NCBI RefSeq assembly: GCF_025024155.1
Contig: NW_026251744.1
Location: 124,001 to 188,000, forward strand
Direction of reading: 5' to 3'
Length of the DNA: 64,000 nucleotides
From: Gamsiella multidivaricata
Taxonomy: Eukaryota > Mortierellomycota > Mortierellomycetes > Mortierellales > Mortierellaceae
Below the pieces are notes generated by a model. It made no database searches and was not told the origin of the DNA. It saw only the letters and a list, made by a program, of their open reading frames with translations. The translations under genes were made by a program, and so were the position numbers. Positions 57,485-64,000 of this stretch are shown one piece after another (the stretch's first letter is position 1; the number at the start of each line of letters is the position of its first letter).

Positions 57485-59755
57485 TCAATAGCTCTTGATG
57501 GGCTGCTGGACCGCAGGAAGCGCTGTAGCCTGCTTAATTGGCATCTTTGAAGGACTCCGGACCATAGGTCCTGGGGCTGCCATCTGCTGCTCCTGAGGTT
57601 CAGATCCCGTACTAGGACTTGGAGCCTGGGGTGAAGCCATAATGGCAGGGATAGGGGGCACAGGAGGAATACTCACGTTCGCCTGGGTGTTGGCGCCTGT
57701 GACGGACTGAGCATTCTGATTACTGTTGACCGATCTCTTGGACACGGAACGGACCACGCCCCCGGAGGATCTCCGTCCAAAGGAACGCTCTCGAGGAAGA
57801 GAACCCAGACAGACCTTTCGGATGAAGAACGAGACGACCTTGATGAAATCCGTCGGTTTCTCCTCCTGCGGCAAATGGCCCGCATGCTTGATGATCTTCA
57901 AAACCTGGGGTACGTTCAACTGCCGTGCACTCTGGAGAGTCTCGAAGAGTCGGAGGGTCTCCATCGTGGGCACGATATCGTCCACATCACCGGTCATGAC
58001 CAAGGTCGAGATCTCTGTTAACAAATCGAGGTGCTTGTCGACCTTGTAGCTCGCCCGGAACCTGGTCGCGTTGGCCAGGCCTCTCCAGAAGCCTTCTTCC
58101 TTCGCGGGCTTGGTATACATCTCGATCGTCTGTGGATCTGCCATCATGGGCTTGGGTTTATGGTAGAACTGTTGTAGCGGTCCATGATTCCCATAGAGTC
58201 CTCGATAGATCCAGGTCAACGGAGGCGGGTAGGATACACAGGCTCGGAGGTACAACGGAGGCGCCTCGTCCAGAATTGCAGGCGCGACAAGGATCAGACC
58301 TCGGACGAGATTCGGTTTCGACAGCGCGAGGGCGGAGGCGATCGTTCCACCGGTCCCGTTCCCGATCAGGACTAGGTTCTGGTTCATGCCCAAGGTCTCG
58401 AGCAACGCATGGCAGATCGAGAGTACGCCCCCGTTCTTGTAGGGGTTTGCGTCCTTGGGCCAGGTCGTGGGTTTGTCCGAGAGGCCGTGGCCGATCCGGT
58501 CGTAGGCCAGGACCCTGCATCCCGTACGGTCCGCGAGGGTCTGTTGGACCTTGCGCCAGGTGTCGAGGGTCGAGAGCGCGCCATGGAAGAGGATGATGTT
58601 GCGGCCGTTGCCGTTGACTCTGTAGGAGGGGTCGATGGTCGGGTAACAGATCTTGTAGTGGACCTTCCAGTCATGGACCGTGACCAAGCCGTCCTTTTCA
58701 GCATACCGTTTGATTGTAGGGACTGAAGAAGAGTTCTCTGTGCCCGGGGTAAGGTCCGTCTCCGTGGGCTGTCGGCTGGAAGCGGTGGTGGTGGTTCGAC
58801 GGGGCGCAGACGGCTTGGTCTCGGTGGAGACAGCGGCGGTGTTTCGACGGGATGTAGATGGTTTGGTCGCGGTGGGAGCGACGGAGGAGGCGGTGACAGT
58901 ATTGTTAGCGTTGCTGAGGGGACTGGCGCCGTGGAGCTTTGTTTGCTTCGTGAATTTTTCGTGGTAATCGGGCAGATCCTGGGCGAGAGGCGAGATGGGC
59001 GAGGTGGGTCCTTGTCGTTGTGGTTTGGGGGAGAGCGGTTTTTTTAGATCGGCCGAAAGGGTCTCGCGCGGGGTGAACTGTGTGTTGATGCTGGCGGGGA
59101 TTCGACGGGCGGAGGGGGACACTATTGCGGACGATGATGTATTTGTTGGTGCTCCTGGTATTGTTGATCCTTGAGTAGACAATGATGCAACTGTGCCTGC
59201 ACTTATGCCTGTGTCTGTGTCTGTGTCTGAGGATGGAGCTACCGCGGTAGTGGCGGCAGTTCCTGCAGGAACAGATGCTGGTACTGCTGCTGCCAAAGTT
59301 GCCGATGATGAGGGCATGTCATGTCCCTGTGCGACCATAGGTTGCATTTGTTGAGAGCTGCTGTTGCTGCTGTTATTGTTGATATCGCCGCTGAGATTGT
59401 TATCGCCGTTGCTGCGAATACTGTCGTCATAAATGTCGTCCCCCTCCTTGTCGAGCTGGTGGAGCTGCTGCTGAAGAAACGTGTTGAAGTCCTCCTCCTC
59501 GACTTCAATGTCGTCGTCTTCGTTTTCTGTGTCGGTCTCTGTTTCGAGTTGGTCGTCTGTGTGGTGGCCGTCCATGCCGTTTTCGATGCCCTGGTAGATG
59601 ACATCTTCCTCGTCACTGTGGTCGACATCGACGTGGTCGATACCCACTCCGAGCCGCAGGAACTGTGTTGCAGCCGGGTTGGCATAGGGCACTGGAGGGG
59701 GTGCTGTCGACTGTCTCCGAAGAAACGGGATCCCACTGGAGTGTGTTCGTTGCAT
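57485..59755 (-). CDS. Alpha/beta-hydrolase-fold protein lacking the nucleophile serine
   Basis: Single exon, 756 aa. Start MQRTHSSGIPFLRRQSTAPP at 59755 chosen because the longer open frame to 60025 is low-complexity. Residues 1 to about 390 are disordered, acidic (ENEDDDIEVEEEDF) then Ser/Thr/Ala-rich. The C-terminal domain is a clear alpha/beta hydrolase: oxyanion-loop region ILFHGALSTLDTW, VLAYDRIGHGLSDKP, elbow VLIGNGTGGTIASALA, acid MTGDVDDIVPTMET and histidine IKHAGHLPQEEKP. The elbow should read G-x-S-x-G; here the nucleophile position (residue 467, codon GGG at 58355-58357) is glycine. Asp and His positions are retained. It is therefore either a non-catalytic member or uses another mechanism. 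The tail is Gln/Pro/Ser-rich. Confidence 0.85.
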   Translation of the reverse strand: MQRTHSSGIPFLRRQSTAPPPVPYANPAATQFLRLGVGIDHVDVDHSDEEDVIYQGIENGMDGHHTDDQLETETDTENEDDDIEVEEEDFNTFLQQQLHQLDKEGDDIYDDSIRSNGDNNLSGDINNNSSNSSSQQMQPMVAQGHDMPSSSATLAAAVPASVPAGTAATTAVAPSSDTDTDTGISAGTVASLSTQGSTIPGAPTNTSSSAIVSPSARRIPASINTQFTPRETLSADLKKPLSPKPQRQGPTSPISPLAQDLPDYHEKFTKQTKLHGASPLSNANNTVTASSVAPTATKPSTSRRNTAAVSTETKPSAPRRTTTTASSRQPTETDLTPGTENSSSVPTIKRYAEKDGLVTVHDWKVHYKICYPTIDPSYRVNGNGRNIILFHGALSTLDTWRKVQQTLADRTGCRVLAYDRIGHGLSDKPTTWPKDANPYKNGGVLSICHALLETLGMNQNLVLIGNGTGGTIASALALSKPNLVRGLILVAPAILDEAPPLYLRACVSYPPPLTWIYRGLYGNHGPLQQFYHKPKPMMADPQTIEMYTKPAKEEGFWRGLANATRFRASYKVDKHLDLLTEISTLVMTGDVDDIVPTMETLRLFETLQSARQLNVPQVLKIIKHAGHLPQEEKPTDFIKVVSFFIRKVCLGSLPRERSFGRRSSGGVVRSVSKRSVNSNQNAQSVTGANTQANVSIPPVPPIPAIMASPQAPSPSTGSEPQEQQMAAPGPMVRSPSKMPIKQATALPAVQQPIKSY

Positions 59756-61076
59756 TTGAGGGATTGAAAGAGGGAAGAAGAAGGAAAGGGAGCGGGGGGA
59801 GATGGAGCAGACGGGGGGGAACGAACGGTGGCAGTTGGAGGTGTGCGCTGTGTGGAGAAAGAAGGAGGGAGGAAGAGTGAGCGAAAGAAGGAGGGAGGAA
59901 GAGTGAGAGAAAGAGAGAGAGAGAGAGGGATGAAGAAAGAGGACTGAGATTACCGCTGGGGTGTGAAGAAGGACGGAGCCAAAGAAGAGGGGAGCATTAC
60001 ACGTCGGATATAACCTTATTTGCATAATTCAGGGATCTCTGAAAAGACCCTCTGGACTTGCGATGATGCCGAGGTTTCTTGTCCTTGTCAATTAGATGGA
60101 GGAGGGCGCAGAACATGTAATTGACCATGGACATATAATTGACTATGGACGTGTAATTGACTGAAGACCTGTAACTGACCGCAGACCTGTAATTGACCGC
60201 AGCAGAAAGTCCATTCGGGCCGGAGCGACGGAGAAAGTGAATGGGCCATCGATTCACATGTGAGAAAAAAGGATGCACATATTTAGACTAGATGGCTCCT
60301 GAACCTTGATCTGCACTCAAACAAAGACATTTTCCCTATCGCGGATGGACCATGCTGCTGATGTCTGATGTCCAGACACATGTGTGGGTGGCCTTTGCAC
60401 GAGTCTCCCTCGGCACCATTGGCTATCCTGCCGCTCTGGGGCACCATCACCATCACTATTACCAGCACCAGCACCAGCACCAGCACCGGCACCTCTAGCC
60501 CCACTACAGTACATAGTCGTCCAGTCTAGTCTACTGGCTGTTGGTGAACGTGTTCGTATGCACACGCACATGGCATGCGTCCATCCCCATCGACCGTCCC
60601 TCTCCCCTTCTTCTTTTTCTTTTTCTTCGTACCCGTCGTCTTCTTCGTCTTCGTCTTCTTTCCCTCCATCTTTCTCCCTCCATCTCTCTTTCCCTCTTCT
60701 GCTTCTTCTTCTTCTTCTTCTGCACCATAGTAGATCTTCTCCATCGACGACCCACTGCATCCCTCTTTTCTCGTTCTGTTCACACTCTGATCTGTCTCGC
60801 ATGTGTGTGTGTGTTTGTGTGTGTCTTTTATCTCTCTCTCTCGCACACTCTCACATGAAATCTCCGCTCTATCTTTCTCTCCTTTAACTCTCAGATCGCG
60901 ATATACATCCGATCGTCTCTCTCTTCTCTTTCTCTCGTTTCTTTTCTTTTTTTTTTTTCTTTCCTTTGTTTCCACCTCACACTTACATCCTTCTTTATAT
61001 CCTCACATCCTGACATCCTGACATCCTGACATCCTCACGCCTTCACATAACGTCACATCCTTCACCTCCGATTACA
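59756..61076. other. Intergenic between divergent genes
   Basis: No protein was recognised. Holds gaaagaaggagggagg repeats (59850-59930), an 18-bp minisatellite (listed separately), accagc repeats (60461-60490), CT/TTC-rich stretches (60600-60720), gtgtgtgt (60803-60826) and four catcctgaca units at 61006-61033. The last part is the leader of the next gene. Confidence 0.5.
60113..60202. repeat. 18-bp minisatellite, five copies
   Basis: Five head-to-tail units of consensus acctgtaattgaccgcag (first unit acatgtaattgaccatgg), each differing by a few bases. No recognised gene overlaps it. Confidence 0.92.
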
Positions 61077-61315
61077 ATGTCGATGGCTGCCTCGCTCGAG
61101 GCTGCGTTCACTCTCGATCCCCGGCGGGCACAGCAGCAGCAGCAGCAGCAGTGCCCCAAAAGAGATTCGCACGCGTCCTTCGCGGCAAGCACGGCGAACA
61201 CAGGGGCACCAGCACTGCTGCAGCCACTGCAACCGACCGAGTCCTGTCCACTCGAAGCACACCCTCAGAAACACTCACCACAAAGGCATCTCCTGCTCTC
61301 AACACCACCACCACC

Positions 61316-61346
<31 letters not shown>

Positions 61347-62096
61347 GCAACAACAATATCCCACCCATCTTTACCCCACCTTTCTTCTTCGTCTTCTTTT
61401 TCCTCCTCCTCCACCTCTTCTTCTTCATCTTCTTCCTTTCATTTCCATTCCCATTCTCATTCTCATCCCCATCCCTCTTCCTCTTCTTCAACATCATCCT
61501 CACCGCCCTCCTCTCCCTCATCCACATCCCCAAAAGACATCCACTTCAACACAAACACACTCCACCACAGAGAACAGCTACCTCCCCCCTCGCGGCCTGT
61601 CTTCACCAACACTCACTTCTCTGCTCTGCCCCACCCCTCTCCACAACAACAACAGCAACAACAACACAACCATAACTACAACATCCAGCCCCAGCAGCAG
61701 TCCTCTCCTCGTCGCCGCCGACCATCCCCCTCTGCCCGCACCTCAGTCGACACCAAGGCTGACTACAAACACCCTCCCTCCGCTGGTGGCTACATATCCA
61801 TGGATGATGGTTACTCATCCCAAGGTGGATACTCCTCCCAGGGCGGATTCTACTCCTCTCCTGACGAGTCCAAGTACGCGAGCGGGCCTGGATACAGCAG
61901 TGGCAACGGCTCCAATGGCGGACGCAGGAAAACAACCCCCCCGTCCTCCCAAGAACAAAGTCGCGCTCCTATGGAGACCGTCGGCATGCTCGCCAGTATC
62001 TCAAAAACACTCAGCGCATGTAAGCAAACACGCATGCCTCCCTTTATTATTTCACATGTGCACACATCAAAAAATAACAACCAAGCAAGCAAATAA
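61077..62096 (+). CDS. Low-complexity Ser/Thr/Gln-rich protein or first exon of the following gene
   Basis: Starts MSMAASLEAAFTLDPRRAQQ at 61077 after a CT-rich leader and a caatg context. It contains poly-Gln, poly-Thr, poly-Ser, His-Ser repeats and a Tyr/Gly/Ser segment (DDGYSSQGGYSSQGGFYSSP), so it is intrinsically disordered. The frame ends at 62094-62096, but a GTAAGC donor at 62020 (after SKTLSA plus one base) and a TTTTCTTTTCTCGCC...TTCTAG acceptor at 62210 suggest splicing to the membrane-protein ORF at 62239. That join is off by one base: exon 1 ends in phase 1 while the downstream frame needs phase 2. An alternative donor, a separate gene, or a one-base sequence error must be involved. 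Confidence 0.55.
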
Positions 62097-62238
62097 TCAT
62101 GCAAGCAACCATGCAAACAACCATGTAGCCAAGCAAGCACATAGTATGATACGATCCCTCTAACACACATCCTCTTTTTTTTTTCTTCTTTTCTCGCCTT
62201 CTCCTTCTAGCCATACAACATATACCCCGTTCTCACTC

Positions 62239-63366
62239 ATGGGACACATTGGCCTGATTCTTTACCGTATCATCATGCTCCTCGGCACTCCGTCTCCCTT
62301 CCAGCTCGTCTCCTTCACCCATCTCGTCTACCTCACCGACACGGCCTTCCACATCTTCTCCTTGGCCTGGCATCTCCTCCGCTTTCCGAAGCTCGAGCGC
62401 ATTACCGTTATTTATGGCACCTGGGTTGTCTGGATCGGTTGGGGCCTCGCGATCTGGCTCTCAGATCCGGACATGGAAATCCATCAACAGGAACATCGCG
62501 CTGCTTTTGGAATCGGTCAGGATGTCAGGACAACCACCAGCGGTCATCATCGCTTTTGGTCTTACCGACCACAGCATCATCATACCTATGGATCGAACGA
62601 CAGTATCGACATCAACCAGCTGTTGCCGCTCGCGCCCTTTGTGAAGAAGTACAGCAATTGGTATATTCTCTACATGCCTGTGGCGACCTTTCTGGGCCTG
62701 TTGATGTTCAGACGGAACCTCTGGGGCCTAATCTCATGGGAGCATCTGACGAGGATGGATCAGATTGGACAGCTCAAGTACTATCGGGCCTGGTGTCTGT
62801 CAGGCGTCGGCGCAGGATGGGCAGTCGCTTGGAGATTCTGTCGGTGGTGGTTTCATGTACCCTACATGCCCATGGATGACCCGACCTTCTGTCGATATGC
62901 GTCAGGAAAGAGCTGTCTGGATCTTCTGGAGGCTGCGGCGGCTGCTGAACGATCATCTTCATCTGCGTCCGGGTACTTTGGACATGGTGCACCTACGGTG
63001 GTGAGGTACAGGACCGACGTGATCGAATTTGGATTCTGGCCGATGATCCTCTCGAACTTGGTGATGGGCCTGATCCTGATGTGCTGGTGGAGTTTTTGGA
63101 CCTTCCAGTACCAGGGCGTCGTCTGGCGTGAGGATTTGAAGGAAGGATGGGCGGTTTGGAAGACGACCACTGGTGGAGTTCAGACAGGACTTGTTACAGA
63201 CGAGGAGCTCCGAAAGAGCGTCAAGGACTGGGCTGGAACCCACCACCATCACCAGCAACATCAGCACCGAGACCACCATAGGACTCAAGGAGGACACGCG
63301 AACGGAACAGCGGCATCGCCAACTCATCCTCCATACTCTGGCTCAACGACGCCTTTGCATTCTTGA
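62239..63366 (+). CDS. Multi-pass membrane protein of unknown function
   Basis: A 375-aa frame starting MGHIGLILYRIIMLLGTPSP; open upstream in frame to the acceptor at 62210. Hydrophobic segments include the N-terminal LILYRIIMLLGT, VYLTDTAFHIFSLAWHLL, ITVIYGTWVVWIGWGLAIWL, YILYMPVATFLGLLMF and FGFWPMILSNLVMGLILMCW with WSFWTF. It is rich in Trp and His, with a His/Gln-rich tail (HHHHQQHQHRDHHRTQGGH). The likely gene is this exon plus the disordered ORF to its left. No family was recognised and no catalytic motif was seen. Confidence 0.65.
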   Translation: MGHIGLILYRIIMLLGTPSPFQLVSFTHLVYLTDTAFHIFSLAWHLLRFPKLERITVIYGTWVVWIGWGLAIWLSDPDMEIHQQEHRAAFGIGQDVRTTTSGHHRFWSYRPQHHHTYGSNDSIDINQLLPLAPFVKKYSNWYILYMPVATFLGLLMFRRNLWGLISWEHLTRMDQIGQLKYYRAWCLSGVGAGWAVAWRFCRWWFHVPYMPMDDPTFCRYASGKSCLDLLEAAAAAERSSSSASGYFGHGAPTVVRYRTDVIEFGFWPMILSNLVMGLILMCWWSFWTFQYQGVVWREDLKEGWAVWKTTTGGVQTGLVTDEELRKSVKDWAGTHHHHQQHQHRDHHRTQGGHANGTAASPTHPPYSGSTTPLHS

Positions 63367-63639
63367 ACAAATAATCCCCTCATCTTTAATGCACATATTC
63401 ACAACCACTCTTCTTACCTGCGATACCCAAACAAACCCACGCAGCAGGAACTCTCCATTCTCCGCTGTACTCGCTATTGTAGTCCACTTTATAGACACTA
63501 TCCCACTTAATATGCTTCCACATTGTACAATACAAATTAACAAGCTCAAGCTGCGAATATCATGGTCTCTTTGGTCGGCATTACCACTGTCATCGTTGTC
63601 ATCATCATCGTTGTCGCCGTCATTACGGTCTCCAGGCCT

Positions 63640-64000
63640 CTGTTATTCTCTCTTGTGGATAATAAGTGCCTGTGTGTGGCTTCTCGCATCTTAACTGGCT
63701 TCTTGGGCTTGTTCTTGCACAGACTGCTCTTCGTGTAGTCTCTGCTCCCGTCTGCTTCGAGTGAGACGCGATAGTAACCATGCGCCGTCCGCTCAAAGTG
63801 AGAGCCTCCGCAGTCCAGTCGATCCCAGCCTAGCACGGTGCCCAGTGCGTCGGGTCTTTCGTGCCCTGTCGATCACCCCGAATCTATCAAATTACTTGAC
63901 ACATCAAGTCTGAAAATGAAGATATGAAGAAGCTAAGTGCGCTCCACTCCTCCCACTTCTCTCCCCTTCTTTCTTCTCCACTCCATTCCCTCTGCCACCG
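63640..64000 (-). repeat. Dispersed repeat, arm 2 (runs off the window)
   Basis: Reverse complement is closely similar to 39430-39800, including tcatatcttcattttca, gtgtcaagtaatttgatag, agcagagactacacgaag and gagaagccacacacaggc. A 3-nt in-frame difference (TTA) separates the copies near 63660. Between the membrane-protein stop (63366) and this repeat nothing else was recognised. Confidence 0.75.

Noticed and set aside
59756..60025. N-terminal extension of the alpha/beta hydrolase to an ATG at 60025
   Set aside because: The added residues are Ser/Leu/His low complexity from CT-rich leader DNA; the ATG at 59755 is a better start.

Overview
The window is nuclear DNA of an early-diverging filamentous fungus, most likely Mortierellomycota (a Mortierella/Linnemannia relative). 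This rests on several things seen together: short spliceosomal introns, Ser/Gln/Pro-rich single-exon proteins, simple-sequence tracts, a phenylalanine hydroxylase (uncommon in Dikarya, known from Mortierella), a five-TOG XMAP215 protein and a Dicer. The species assignment is inference.

Layout. 1-2664 (-): 5' part of an exportin-5/Msn5 karyopherin. 3060-3665 (-): decayed MYND/SET gene. 4087-11460 (-): XMAP215/ch-TOG microtubule polymerase. 12170-13676 (-): mitochondrial ornithine acetyltransferase. 14049-20340 (-): kinesin-3 (Unc104 type). 20.3-24.3 kb: gene-poor, with simple repeats and one doubtful two-exon gene. 24275-25941 (+): N-myristoylated TKL-like kinase. 26638-27720 (+): a four-helix membrane protein, the first of a dispersed family.

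27.9-35.7 kb is a retrotransposon nest. It holds two class II tRNA-like genes, each with a LINE fragment of one family inserted about 90-105 bp upstream. Inside one of those fragments sits a 5.86-kb, 5'-truncated and dead RT/RNase H LINE, flanked by a perfect 18-bp target-site duplication.

36.3-39.0 kb: a frameshifted small membrane ORF, a second four-helix protein (37064-37936 +) and a probably broken third one (38095-39011 -). 39.4-39.8 kb: one arm of a dispersed inverted repeat whose other arm is at 63.6-64.0 kb. 41689-44243 (-): DHX33-like DEAH helicase, divergent from a JMJD7-like JmjC oxygenase (44442-45974 +). 46156-47806 (-): phenylalanine hydroxylase. 49110-54276 (+): Dicer. 54476-55666 (+): three-repeat Myb protein with a possible mitochondrial presequence. 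56219-57253 (+): another intact four-helix protein. 57485-59755 (-): alpha/beta-hydrolase-fold protein without the nucleophile serine. 61077-63366 (+): a low-complexity ORF followed by a multi-pass membrane protein.

Functionally this is a housekeeping set (cytoskeleton, arginine synthesis, aromatic amino acids, ribosome-linked helicase and hydroxylase, RNA silencing) with no visible gene cluster. The less ordinary material is the tRNA-associated nested LINEs, the four-helix proteins that end in PPxY motifs, the nucleophile-less hydrolase and the GC-AG introns. All exon limits were read by eye from splice consensus and reading frame.
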